DNA of 64,000 nucleotides from Nautilus pompilius (lineage: Eukaryota; Mollusca; Cephalopoda; Nautilida; Nautilidae). Shown here piece after piece: positions 37,301-51,262 of this stretch. Position numbers and translations under genes: made by a program. The stretch's first letter is position 1. Each line of letters begins with the position of its first letter. The notes under the pieces are model-generated. The model worked only from the letters and a program-made list of their open reading frames with translations. It was not told where the DNA came from and did not search any database. The stretch spans positions 994,501 to 1,058,500 of the forward strand of contig JACATO010000069.1 of NCBI GenBank assembly GCA_018389105.1, in the 5' to 3' direction.

Positions 37301-40300
37301 TCTTAGCTAACTTCTGTTTGAAGCTTATCCTAGATAGGAAATTACACTAGTTTATGAGTATTAGCTTGGAAAGTCATGTAAATATCTATCCAGAGATCAT
37401 TGCTCTATTTTCATTAAAATCACATATTTGGTAGAATGCCTTCAAAAGTAAATGTCAGGAGGTTATATTGAAGACTAGTGTGCTGCATAGAAACACTGGC
37501 TACTTTCTAACTCACTTTCACCCAAGATTTGCTGGCTGAAATCTTTTAACTGTTTGCCAAGTTGGAGAGGATGGAAGACCTTACTGTGTCATTGATGAAT
37601 AAGGTTGGTGATCACTTTCACCTTAGTGTTACTGTTTATATTACTGTAGCTGGTTGTAACTTATCTTAAAGATTAATGCCCTCCCATTTCACAGATACAC
37701 TGTACTCAGCAGGTCTGAAAAGTTGAGTTTAATAGAGTGAATTATTGAACATACAGTAAGGGTCAGTTTCTTGGATGAAACTTATTGGCTTGTTTAAAAT
37801 ACATTTTCTTTTGGATAGACATCACAAGAATGGCCATCAGCTAGTGACCTGAGTTATGAAATGAAAACTATTTAAATACAATGCAAGTCTTACATAAACT
37901 ACAGCAAAATCTGTCAGTCAAGATGTAGGTGTTGAGAGGAGGCATGAATTCTTTAAGTGAACCACCTGTGAAAAAAGGAGGAAAAATGAAAGTTCAAAAC
38001 ATGTTTTGAAGATATTATTAAATGAACAATTTTTTTTTTCATGATAGTTTTTTTTACCTGTCAGCTCAAATGTTTAGCCTCTTATGGAATCAGATTTGAG
38101 AAAGTGATTATAAGAGATCACTTTTTTAGGCCAAGCTGTAAGGAGGTGGGGTGGCTACTTCCCTTTATCATCACCTATAGTCCTTAGTTTGTACCATTTG
38201 TAATGTAGGTTGAGTTAGTTTGGAAGCATGTAAATTTAACATATTCTACCTGGTTGAGTGAATACTGTAACCACACTTTGTAGACCTGTAAATAATAGGG
38301 ATGTCAAAAAAAGGCTATGAATTGAAAGCCGTTATAGGTAAATAGTAAGAGGTTATGATTTTGTTTACCTAAGCTAGAGGTCATTTAAAATCTGAGCAAT
38401 TTGCAGTTAGGGAGGATATTCACAACAATAGGGAAAGGAAGGACTGCTTTGATGGTAAATATAAAAAATCATAACTTAATGTAGTGATGCTTTGTTCGTT
38501 GGTGAGATAAATTACTTAAATATGTATGCTTGGTGTTCAGTTGTTCCTGCCATTGACCAAAGCTTCTAAATAGATGCTCCGCATCATTTTTACTATGCTA
38601 ATGTCAGAATAATTAGATAGTAGTTTGCTTAGTCCACACCATTCTTGTGTGAAAGCTGATGCTGACATGTCTCATTTAATTGTTATAAGGCAGATGCTGT
38701 GTGTTTCATAATCAGTGAGGGAATTGGTTTCCATTGTGAAAATATTCTTTTAATAGGAGTTGAAATGATATGGGAGTCATGTTGAGAAGAGCTTTGAAAA
38801 GGGCATGTAAATCTTAATGAAGAGAGACTGAGCAACAATATAGAATCCAGGGAGGGGAGGCAAGAATAAGTATTACATTTCTGCTGGCTAATTTGGAAGT
38901 TGACCTGTCATATATTGATAATAAACTGAAAGGCAACTGCTAAACCATTAATTTTTTTAATTTAATTTGTTAAAACTTTGGAACCTTAACCCTTTTTCTT
39001 CCTAATGATCATCTAGAATTAACCTCATAAAAAGAGACAGAAAAAAGTGCATTTTTCTTTGGAATTCCATGAAAATTGTTTGTAATAATATTTTAAAAAG
39101 GTATTTAATCAGACCATCAGGGAGTCTATCTCAGATGCCAAAATTTGGTGAAATTAAGAGAGTGAAAACTTTTTCTTTATAAATTACATTTCTCTTCTAC
39201 ATTATGTTAACATACTTTGGCCTGAATCAGCTTCATTTACCTCCAGAAGTCATTACATTTATGTTTAGTCAATGATTTTGGAAATGGAGTGTGATATTGT
39301 GCAAAAATTGCATTTCCTAATTTTGTGAATCAAAACATTTCAATGGGGGGGATCTATTTGAGATGCTTAAAACTTTTTAAAAGGTAAAGAAGAGGTAGAC
39401 AGATGTATTTTTGTTTATTTTAGACTCTCAGGTTACAAGAGGTGGCAACTTTTTAAAAAAATGTCTGCATCATAGTAAGCTGGCCATGGAATGATGAATG
39501 TTTGGAACAGTCTGTCTAGTGCAGTGTATCACAATCAGTACACTAAGAAATTCACTAAATGGATGGTTTGATAGGAAGGGAGACTTTGTAGATAAATAAG
39601 ATTCTGCAGTCGAATGCAGGACTGTGTGCGTAATGTTTGGAAACCTTTGTTGCTTGATACATATTTCTGATATCTCCAGACCAATGCAAAAACCCATCAT
39701 ATTTGAACATGTTTCCACACATTCATTACCTTAAATTTAATTAATTTGGTTGTTGTTGATTATTTTCTAAAAATCAAACAACAATCTTGGAGTACATGTC
39801 TACTTTAAAGAAATTTTTGGTAGTAAATAAAATCTGATAAACAAAATCTAGAAAGCAGTTGAGTATAATTTTTTAAAATTATAAATAAATGAAAAAAACT
39901 TTAAAATTCCAAATTTATTGCAATATTGTATTTCCTTAATGAAGCATTGAATTTTAAAATTTGTAACTTTTTTTCATAATGGCAGATTAATAAGTTTAAT
40001 TTGGAATACCAAATACCACTTCAAACTTAATTTTATGCCACATTTTCATGTAAAATGCACACAAATAATCTGGATTTAATTTCTTTTTATTCATAATGTT
40101 AAAATATTAATTTTGCATACATCAGAATCAAACGACATTGTTTAAAAACAATTTGATGTTAAGCAAACAATAGCATTAAATTTATATAGAATGGGATTTG
40201 ACCCAAAGTAAAAATGTAGTAGTTTTGTGAAAAATCCATTTGATTGTTTTCAATATTTTATGTTAACTGCTTTGACCATCTTTATCAGTAATTACTTAAA

Positions 40301-42239
40301 CATTAAATTAGTATGTGCTCATCTTGATATGGAATGGCATTAAACATCCCAAAATCTAAGGAAAAGTTTTTGGTTATATTGAAAGCGGTCTAGAACTCAA
40401 TTTCATTGGAATATTTGCAAAAGCTAGGAAAAATTATCCTATCAAAACAGATATTTTATATATTCTTTAAAGGCATCTTTTTCTACGTGAATCCTAAAGA
40501 TAATGATTATTTAACATTAAATTGTTTACAGTAATACAGGTGGGTAGTTGTTGTCTTATGTACTGTTTTCCTTGTGTTTTGTGATAGTGTTGCATACCTC
40601 TTATTTCTGGCACCATGCTCTCCAACCTGCTCTTTTAAATGAAACTTATGAAGAAAAAAAACCCCCCAAAATACCTGTTGTTTTAAAAATCTGCATTATT
40701 GGAAACTGTTGAATGAAATAATTGATGGCACAATTTATTTCCAAGTACTACTATTATTTATTCTTTTTCTTTTTCATACTAGTATTTACATTTACCAGGT
40801 GTGTTTACTGTGATAATATGTAGGTTTTAAGCCCATAATAAAATCACGAAGACTAATGTAATGAAAAACAAAGGAGAGAAATTCTAAAATGTTTTTGAAC
40901 TTTTCTTTAATTTTCCCTGCCACTTACACAAAAAATAATACAAAACTTGTTGCAACGAGAAGAAATTTGCTTTTGATATTGTTCATGATTCATTTTGAAT
41001 TAAACAGTTGAATAATTAATTTTTTTTTTTTCCTCTTTCCAAAACTTTAAGCATCATAGCAATTAAAGTTTGGCACTCTGCAGCTTCTGTGAACCATAGT
41101 GATACCTGGAGTTTGAAAGTGCAGATGTCTTCGTGATATGCTGCAAGTACTACATTGGTGCTTTTTGTTTTGTTTTGTTTTGCTTTTGTGTTTTTTTTTC
41201 TCTCTGTTGAATTCCTATTCTTTTCTACAAACTCATATCATTTGTACTTCAGTGCTTTGCTATGGTTATTGATATCTGACTGTTAGCAATGATGAGGTTT
41301 CTCGGGAGAAGTGAAAGTCGTTGTCTTCTGCCAGCTGTTCTGAGTTGGAGGCAATCTATCAATGCAGTACAACTTATTGAAGCATGCACTCTCCTTGCCA
41401 GCAGATAACGTAGTTATTGACATGGCACACGGGTAGCTTTGTTGTCTTCTCTCCATTGCTATTTGCTTTTACACAGAACTGGAGCTTAGTTCAGATTTAA
41501 AAGCTACTTCACCAGGGTTTATTTGTTGTTTTTGTTTTTTCCTTTTTAATTTCTGAATTAACTCGCAATTGCATTTTATTTTATATCTGATCTTTTGGCC
41601 TGCTTAGAAAAAGTACATTTTCTTCTTCTTCTTTTTTTTTTTTTTTTTTTGTTTGAATTGTCACAAAAGCATTCCTTTTTATTTAACACTGTAACTCTAC
41701 AAAAAAAAAGTTGGGATTCTAAAAGAGGCAAAGCTTTTTTTATTGATCCAGTACACAAGATTTCCACAGGAGTGAGTTGATGGAATGTCAGAATTGTGTT
41801 GTAATGAAGAGCTGCCCTGGGGCAGAGTAAGTTGTAATTAATGTGCAGTCAAACTTCTTTGAAGAGGCAAAACAAGTGAAGTGACACTAGGGCCCTTTTA
41901 GTCAGCCTTTATTTGCTACACAGTATGGAGGTTGGCAGGGGTCATCTCAAAGTATCAGTAGTTTTGCATTTGCTGTTTAAGGATGCAGTGTCTGTTGTAT
42001 TAATCTTATTATTTTTTTAATTACTCTTTCTGAAACATAGTTTACAACTGTAAACAACACATTTGATGCAGCTGATTAGTGCCATAGTTACCCCGCTGGT
42101 AAGTGTTGCCATTCCTCCTCCTTTTGAGTCTTAACACTTCTATCTAATTTAACTCCTCTGTTTAGCTTGGCAGAAACTTGAATGCTTCAGATGAAGCCTA
42201 TATTGATGGAATGGTATAGAAGAGTGAAAAGAAACTATA
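34347..42239. other. Long AT-rich stretch without recognised gene
   Basis: No confident coding sequence. A good 3' splice-site-like word (tttgcttcctgcag, ending 35394) precedes a short frame, and a more C/T-rich patch at about 35760-36790 stands out but matches no family I know. Poly-T/A tracts are frequent near 41630 and 36370. Confidence 0.4.
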
Positions 42240-42336
42240 CTATGGGAAGTTCACTAAACCAAGTTGGTCTCTGCTGGGGACTGAATTCAGAACCTTAACC
42301 ACAGAAGGCCAGTAAAACAATTGACCCAATTGCTCC
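42240..42336 (-). mobile_element. tRNA-headed SINE-like sequence, second type
   Basis: Minus strand: ggagcaattgggtcaattg at the head end (42316-42336, less one base) and ctgaattcagtcccc (42276-42290) as B-box-like segment, then gagaccaacttggtttagtg. The head resembles the one inside the hAT element at 3.5 kb more than the three-copy SINE family. The body beyond about 42240 is not resolved. Confidence 0.5.
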
Positions 42337-44439
42337 TAAAATTTGCATTATTGTTATTATTAGCTGCTGAGATCCCGCATAAGAGCCATTTATCAACAGA
42401 ACCTTCTGCTTGTTGAAATTCCTAAGCTGCTTCAACAAAATCAAACTAATTAATCTGTTTATTATTATTATATTGATATTCTATATTTTTGTAATGAGAA
42501 TAGCATTTGTCAGGATAATTGAAACATTAATTCTGGTAAAAACAGGCTTGATTCTATTTTGATTTATGGTTTTTTTATATCTAGGATGATTGAGGAAAGT
42601 TACTATGTTTGGTAGGCTGACCTTATACAAAATAAATACACTATTTTAACAAAAGAAAATAATCAAGTAAAAGATATTGTAAAAAATTTCTGAAATTTGC
42701 TTAACTTAATTTTTTTAACCATCACTCTTTAATGTATAATTATTGTCATTCTTTTTTATAAACATTTTTTAAATATGTATTTTATTTTCTAAGACAAGCA
42801 ATAAAGTGGACTGACTTCCTAGTAATATCACTGACATGGCACTGTTGGCACATACATTACTCAATACCTGCTTTTGATGTGGCTTAAGTATTGGTAAAGT
42901 GTCATTACAGCAGTTGTTGTGAGTCTGTAGTACATAAGTTAATGGCAGAGTGATCTTGTACAGAAAATATAACTTATAGATGAAAGATCTATATTAGAAT
43001 TTATCTCCAGTGCATTTGTGTGAGTACTTAATAAGTCAATAAGTTCAAAGAACTCCATTTGTTAAAGCAGCAGATGGACTAGTATTTGCAATTGATTGGG
43101 ATTGTGATTAGCAGAATCTTATAAGTCTTCCTGTTCCAATAAATATCTTGTTTCACCAGCTGTCTGGATGGTTTCAAACATTATGTTAAGAGATGCAAAG
43201 TATGCTTAGCTGAAAAAATTGCATAGTAATTTATCATGCAGGAGCTAGGAAAATTCTCACTCGTTTTCATTTATTATAGTGATCATTATTGGATTATTTT
43301 TTCTTTTCTACAACTTTAAGAAAGCTAGAGCCATTAAAATTCCAGTATTTATGTAAAACTGTGCAGGGAACATTATTCAAGTAGCAACATTGGAAAATGT
43401 TTAAATATTTACAACATTTCTAGGTAGTTGCTGAGAAATTGGAATGCAAGGCAGTCATTTAATGATTACTGATACTTTAAACAGGAAAAGGACATGAAAC
43501 ATTTAGAAAGGGTATGAAACTGACAAGGAGTATTTAGAATTCTCTGATCACCTTAGAGACTAATCACAAAGGCATAAGACAATGACTCTACATACCTATG
43601 AAGGATGCACCCAGATAGATGATAACATTACTTTGTAATTTTTTCAAGATTAACAATATTTATTTAAGCAGCTTGTGTTATCTTGATGAATATCCAGAGA
43701 AAGGGAAAACAAACCAAGATGACACTTTCACAACTTTCAGTCTTTACTTTTATACATTTTTACATTACTTTTTGAAATTTCTTTGTGTATAAATGATAAA
43801 CAATTTATTGTCATTACCCAATTGTATCAAGTACAGCTAGCTGGAAGTGGTAACCTTAAAGCATTGATTCCAACTATCTACTCCAGCAGAAGATAAAAAA
43901 TTGAAAACTACAACAACTGAATTAGTGTTGTATTTAATTGCTGGAGAAAATTCATAGGAAGATCTACCAGATGTCAAATTAACAATATTAATTTCAATAT
44001 TATGATACTTTATTTTTCACCACTTACTCATTGTCTAGCAACAAATAAACTTTAAGAAACTGTTCAACAGTTCGAAAATATTGATGCAAACTCATAATTT
44101 GTAGACTATTTCCTTTGACAGTAGAATTTTTTTTTATTGAAATTTAATAACAAATTAATTAATGTTGCTCTTCTAATGCAAAATAATTTGTATTAAATGC
44201 AGAAATCATGGAACACTCATGATTAATGTATCAGATATTAAAATTTTAATATAAAAGTTATAATAGTTATTAACACTAACCAGTTTTGTAATTGTTTCTG
44301 TAGGAAGCACCATCATTTCATTTCATAGTTATGTCACTGTGAATTCCATTATTTCATTCCACATAATTTATGGCTTTATGCAACCAGATTATCCTCCTAT
44401 GTGTTATTAATAGAAGTTGATAAAACAAAAGAATGGAAT
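42337..44439. other. AT-rich stretch without recognised gene
   Basis: No supported coding or repeat feature seen. Confidence 0.45.
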
Positions 44440-44960
44440 TCATCACATTATAGCTAAATTTGGTGTTACTAACCAAATAAGTGAGTTATTTTTGTGTTTT
44501 TGTTTACAACTATAGCAATGTAGTTGAGACAAGTTGATTTAGGGCTCATTGTATACTGGTTATTTACAAACATTGTATTTTAACTTTATTTTAAATATTA
44601 CTAGACATTTTATTCTCTTTAAACTTTGAACACTTAAATTAAAAACTCTGAGAAGCTTATAGTTTAAGACTTCAGTGACATCTTGGTTGCTCATGAGCAA
44701 GCTGATGAGGGAGAACTGGAAAAATAAATGTGTACTATAGGGCATGACATAACAGATCACAAAGTCTACATTGTCAAGATCTGTACATAGAGAACATACT
44801 TTTTGTGTTACTGATTTTTTAATGTGTGTGTGTGTGTGTGTGTGTGTGCATCATTAGAAGTTAAACACTACGAAACTTCAAATGAAACAAGGCCAGATAC
44901 CACTTAAGGCAATTCTATTTCAGCTGGGTTTCATTTTAACATCCTTAGTAATATGTTTTT
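44440..44960. repeat. Dispersed repeat, copy B (partner at 5.1 kb)
   Basis: Shares the gttactaaccaaataa block near 44465 and the acatagagaacatacttttt block near 44786 with copy A, in the same order and orientation. A (TG)13 tract has expanded within its 3' part at 44823-44848, where copy A has none. Confidence 0.55.
44823..44848. repeat. (TG)13 microsatellite
   Basis: Thirteen uninterrupted TG units. Confidence 0.95.
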
Positions 44961-47900
44961 GGCAATCTGTGATATAACCATTCATCTTAATAATGTTAAA
45001 TATATATATATATGTGTGTGTATGCACATTTGCACTTGTTATATATAAGTTAATTTACTCACTGGAAGGAGTCTGGTGTTCATTGTTAACAATATTAACT
45101 TTTGTATCTGTGTTTTTCAGTTACGACAATTGATTATCTCTTAGCTTTTTCATTTGGCAATAACACTAACAGTGTTTACTGACTGTTTTGTAAGTACTGA
45201 TAACAGACTTCAAATAATGATGATACATAAGTCTGGTATGGCTGCCTCAAGAATTAGCTCCAGGAGAAACAATCATGGCATTGGTTAAACAGCATAATGC
45301 ACTGGCTTGATGGGTGTTAAACTCGTGAATATTTTATGAAGTCCAGCAAACAGAGTGTTTTAGATAACACTGGTAATCTTTCTGTTTAGAAAAGTAATAT
45401 GTGGTTTGGCATCTCTCCACAGACTGAATTGTTCATGGATCTGGACTAATTATAAAATTCAGCAAAGGTTGTTGCATAGAATTCAATATGTTCAGTTGCT
45501 CTTGGTAGTTCTATCAGTCATTACAAATATTGGAAGTAAAAGTATATGAAAACCTGATTGTGAAGAGTAGAGCTATTTACAAAGACCTCATTTGTTATTA
45601 ATTGATTGACGCATTTTTCCAAGAAACCAGAAACTAATCCAAAATGCGAGTTACAGCTGAATTTCCAAAAAAATCTACAAAACAAGCAAACATCTTTTCA
45701 CAAGTTGCATTAAATGCTATTTGGTGTATAACTTCAAATTTTTGTTTGTTTTCTCTCTATTAACTATCCTAATCATTTTCAGTGGCTGGGCTTTTCCCAG
45801 GATATTGTAAATTAGTCAAATAGATGATAAGCATTTTAATACTCTCATCATCAAATGTTGCTGCTATATGATTTGGTAAAGTGTTAGGGTTTTTAAAGAA
45901 TATGGCTCTTAACTATTATGGGAAATCATGAATAGTGCATTGAGTCTCATTTACTGAAATTTGTGTAAATGACACTGTTCAGAATTTGCTTTTTAATTTT
46001 TTTATTTGAATAATTAGGGGACTGAATGAACATTAGTTTATGAAGTAACAATAAAATTTAACGCATCTAGTTTTTGTCAAGAATAAAAAAGGAAGTTAGT
46101 GAATGCAATTATTTTTTATGTGAAACAGACAGTTCATCATTTACATAATTCTATTTAATTACTTAGCCTGACTGCTAGCATTTTATATGGAATCTCTTAA
46201 AATTGTGATGTATTTGAGATGAAACAGAATTTTTTTAAGTGGTTCAAAATGGTACAGTTTTTGGCATAACATTTTTATTTCTTTGTATGGGAGCAATCTC
46301 TTGCTGTCCTAAGATGTCTGTGGACTTGGCTCATTTTTTAGAAAATCATTACAAATGTCAGTAAGCTTTAAAAAAAAAGAAGCTAATCTGATATGGATGT
46401 TTTTGACCTCTTACAAGTTCTGATAAGATAAATGTTGATAACATTTACTTTACTAGTATGAGAATGAGTTTTAAAACAACAACAACAAAAAGTAACAAAA
46501 TGCATGTAAACTACTACCAATGTTTCAAATTGTAAAGTAACATCTGGTATTTACTGAAAAAATTAGTGAATTTTTTTAAATCAGAAGAGCACAAGCCATT
46601 CATTTTGTTGTATAAAACTAAAAGTTTCTTTTCCTCCTGAGAAATAGAAAATTAGAATAAAAACAATTTAAAAGGATATCAAAGAATTGCACCTCATGTT
46701 GAAAAAATATTTTATGATGATATCAGATAAATTGTAACTACTAATTCTTTTGAGATGCTACTCAGATATGGATAATTTTATAGACGGTATTGCACAAAAG
46801 TTAAGATAGTATACCATGTTGATAAATAGGATCTATGTAATGGATCTCTCTTTCTACTGTAAGTGTCATAACTATGGTCTATATAAAACTAATTTTTAAA
46901 CAGTTACAAGAGAATAAGTAGACTACTGATTTAATCCTATTGTCATTGAATTGTTTGTTTCTCTTAACCTTAATATGGTTAGGGAGGGTAGAAATCTCTC
47001 CCCAGTTTTTATTGTCTTGTCTTTTGACCACCAGTGTATGAAACTAAAATTTCTAGGCTTTTAATATTTATGTTACTAATAAGTTCTGAAAATTTCAGAT
47101 TTATATCTTATTCATTAAGGATTTAAGAGTTGAGTTCCATTGAGAGATGATGCTGAAAATCTTTAAAAATCCTTTTTTAAAAATTTTTTTTTTTTTACTT
47201 CAAAGTTATACTTTTATCACTTACCTTTCTGTATATTTTTAATGTTTATGCTATGCTGTAATTTTTTTTCTCATTAGCAATTGCAAGGTAAAGTTCTATA
47301 CTTATTTGTTCATATATTTTGTCAATTTCCTACTGTAATTGGATTTACTCATTTTTCATTCCCTCTTCTCATAGTGAATGATAATGTATGTTGGAACTTT
47401 TCTTAGTCGATCTGCATACTCATACTTAAATCTGATTTGTAAGTATTTAGTTATAAAATTCAGTTGTAGTATGGCACCTGCCTTAGAACTAGAAAGGTTG
47501 CACAAACAAAATAGGTGTGTGAGTGGTGCATGCTCTCTGTTTGCAAAGAGCATGCAGTTCACGTGTGCCATACTTGTAAAAACACCAAACAAATCAAGGT
47601 ATATATGAATTTTTATTTGATAATTACTTTACTTCAAAAGCCTATTTCTTTTTATAACAAGTCTTGTAGTCAGACAAAAAACTCTTAACATTTTGAAAAT
47701 TGAAATTCAGGACTCATATTTTTATATCGGTTGTCTCTACAAAATATGCTTGATAATATTCTTATCTATAATAAAATTTTATGATTTACCAATAAAATGA
47801 CAGTTTACTTAGCCAAATAAGGTTATGAAAAAATATGTAAACATTTTTAATAACTCTGCAAATGTACAAAAATATTTACAATTTAGCACACAATACTTTT

Positions 47901-50900
47901 GGTCACCTTATATTTGTTACATTATTATATGTATTCTTATAAAGCATAATTGAGTATTATCAAGTTTACTTCCATAAAGTTTGAGAAAAGAAATTTTTGT
48001 TGAGGCTAATCTTAAAAACATCTATTTTTCACTATTTTTGCATACCCCTCCCCCATCAAAAAGTGCCGGTGTCAGCAAAAATTAAAAGAGTTTGTTTTTT
48101 CTGTTATTGTTTTTGAAACTTAATACATGTACCTACAGCTATACACAATTTCCTTCTCATACCACCTCTTAAAAAAATTAAGGGAAGGATTTTTGCACTC
48201 CACCCCAATCAACCAGAATTGTTGTTATTCATTGCATTTAACAGGTTTTTAAAAACTAAAAGCAATCAAACTTCAAATTAATATTAAGTCTGCCGAGAAA
48301 GCTTAGTGTGTCTTCAATATATATTATGCGATGACAATGGTTGTAGGTTTTCTTGGTTATATATGGTTAGGCATCTTATTTTTACTGTTGGAATTTATAA
48401 CTGTTGCCATTAAAATTGAATTGCTAAAGAATAAATAATTTAAATTGGGTAATGTTTTTTTCTTTCTTTAAACATAATGTTTTACACTTCCAGCACTGTC
48501 TGTCTGTCTGTCTCTCTCTGGTGTGTGTTTGTGTGTGCAAGAGTTTCAAAAATGGCTATGTTCATTTGTAAGAAAATTTATATTTTACTTAAAAAAAAAA
48601 ATCGGCATCTGGAACTAGACTTATCCATGTCACAAGCTCTAATTTTACCATTGGTTCCTATCAAATTCTGTTCAAGATTGGTTTTAGAGAAATGTATATT
48701 CATTCTGACACCATCACTTATGGCAGACTTTACCTTGTCAAATTATTGTTAAGAAAGGGATCCTAAACACTGATTTATATATTCAGATATTTATATGCAT
48801 TTAAATAGCTAAAGTATTTTTATTAATTATTTTATGTAAATTTAACAAAATCACGTAGATGGAGGAGGCAATACAAATTATATGTTAAGTTCAAATACTT
48901 TCACATACACAAGACAATTGTCTTGTAACTCTTTGACAAGGAACTATATTTAGATAATTTGAAACCAGATATGATTCTGTACTCCTAAGGAGCACACTAA
49001 CGCATATAAAAGTATGTTGCTTCTAAGTTGGTTTGCCTCTGATAAAGGCATTCACATAGCAACTGATAGCTTTACCCAGCAGTACTTTTGACAGAAATAA
49101 TGTAAAGTACTTTTTGAAATGTGAGTGCTTTAAACTTATCATACCAATACATATGCTTTTGTCATCATAGCATCTTATTACATTTATTTTATGCTCACTG
49201 AATCAGCATTCCAGTTGAAAAAGAATTTATTTGCAACCTTTTATTTTAATCTAATGTTCCACCTTATTTCTGAACACCATAATTTAATTTTCAGCAGTTT
49301 TCAGTTTGTTTGGAAGTTTCTAAATTAGAACTTGCATTGTTTGTTTTTTTTTTTTAAATTAGATTGTCTCAGACTGGTACAGTTAGATAGTAGAACCAAT
49401 TATTGCACTGGGTAGGTGGATAGATATTTGGAATTATTTTTGAGAATGGTTGGTTCTTTTATTCTTCTTCACTTCTATATATTTTTTGTTTGTCTTTATG
49501 TATAATGGCACACATGCATGCATATACTGTATGCATTGTTTGTATGTACAGTGTATCAATACTTGCTTCACTGGTAATAACGTGAAAAGCTAATGATATC
49601 TCTCTGAATGTACCAAAATAAGTTTCTTGTAGTTAGATTTGGATGATGTTAAAGAAAGGACAGTACTGCAGGCAAGATTTGTACAACTTGTTTACATGAA
49701 GAGATAATTGAAAGGAAATTGGCAAATGTCATTTTCTTCTCTTACCTTGCGGCTAAAGGTTAGTCTGGACCAACACCAATCTACATTGGGTTGGTAAAAA
49801 TCAAACTGTTCAGACTAAGTTTTTATTGTATGAATGTGCAACTTTTGTTGTTGTTTGCTTTTATCTTAATTAAAGGACTTTTGATAGCTTTACCAAATGG
49901 TGGTAATTTTGATTTTACACAATAATAACTGATTACTTGTCTTGTTAAAAACTTGATATTTTAGTCAAAAAGACAAGCACTGTATGATTGCTTACTTTTT
50001 CCATTGACAATTTTAAAAAACAACAGCAAAAAAACTTAACTGGTTACCTGAGTCATTAAACGATGTATTATATGTTAGAAAAACTTTGTGCTCAAGTTCA
50101 GAAATCAAAGCAAAATCTCTGCCTGGAATGTATAATCTCAAATTTTAAAATATTTAGTGTGTGTGTTACATTTAGCTTAACGCAACTACTATAAGAGATC
50201 TGTTTTTCTCTATATGCTTTCTTTGAAACATATATGTATGGCTCATTTCCTGTTAATAATAATTCATTGACTGTCAGTCACACTGTTTTTCTTGTGCTTT
50301 TTATTTAAGTATTTATAGTTTATATTATTGTTTTTCATATTGACAAATAAAAGCTGAAAAGCAAATGGCATAGTGTTAGGATCTCCTTGATCCATCACTT
50401 ATTTTTTAGTGTAATGTCAACAGATTTTGAATCAAAAGAAAGTTATTAAGCAAATAAACTTTATTTCTTGTTCACTTTAAAGTAGTAAGTAATTTTTAGT
50501 AAAAACTTGAACTATGCAAAACATAAGTGGTTTAAAAGAAGTCCAAAAGCATATGCATTCTATCCCTGAGTATTTATGAATGTGCTAAACTGTTGGTCAT
50601 AAAAAAATATGCTGATTTAAAATTAAAATAGCTGTATTTGCTAAATTAGTCTTGGGTTTATCGAAGTGTTCATGAATTGGAGAATGTGTATGCTTTCAAA
50701 TTGTTCAAAATATGAAAGCACCATTTTTATTAAAATCACATCTCCAGTATGTCTGAATTTCTTATCTTCCACAGTGATATATTTAAAAATGTTAGGGAGG
50801 CAGAACTTAATGGAGATAATATAATTGCAATTATTTTACAGCATATATATAATTAAGTATAACCCTATTATCTAGTAGCAATCTTATGAAACATACCACT

Positions 50901-51262
50901 TTATCTGGTGATTACCATAGATAATCAGTGGCATAGGGTATTTTTTTACCAACGGAATAAATCCTGTCTTAAAATGTTCAAGAATGTTGTTAGTAACTGT
51001 GGAGGTGCAATCTCTTGCCATTTCTGGGTATAAAAGATTAGACATGTAGCAATTCAAACAACAGAATGATTTGGTAAGCAAATAATTTTTAGTTTTTTAG
51101 TGAGACAGCATCTTTCAATGTTGGAGAGAAGTGCTTGCAAAGTAGTTTGGAATTCATTAGAATACAAATTATGTTTTGTGAAATTTTTCCAACAATACTA
51201 AATGCCTAATCATTCCATATCTGGCTATCCCTGTTTCATCAATCCCCACTTAGACCACTATA
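44961..51262. other. Long AT-rich stretch without recognised gene
   Basis: A short TA/TG tract at about 45001-45020, a GTCT run near 48497 and a 10-bp perfect palindromic stem at 47527-47556. Open frames at 47356-47608 (both strands) and 48477-48752 have no recognisable domain. Confidence 0.45.
47527..47556. repeat. Perfect 10-bp inverted repeat with 10-nt loop
   Basis: tgcatgctct and agagcatgca flank a 10-base loop. It is short enough to occur by chance at this scale, though its GC content is higher than the surroundings. Confidence 0.6.

Noticed and set aside
45121-45189. Exon with near-ideal acceptor (gtttttcag) and donor (gtaagtac)
   Set aside because: All three forward frames contain stops, so it cannot be an internal coding exon. 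A noncoding exon cannot be excluded, but there is no support.
47356-47608. Overlapping open frames on both strands
   Set aside because: They are mutual shadows with no domain or codon signal, although a small palindrome lies inside.
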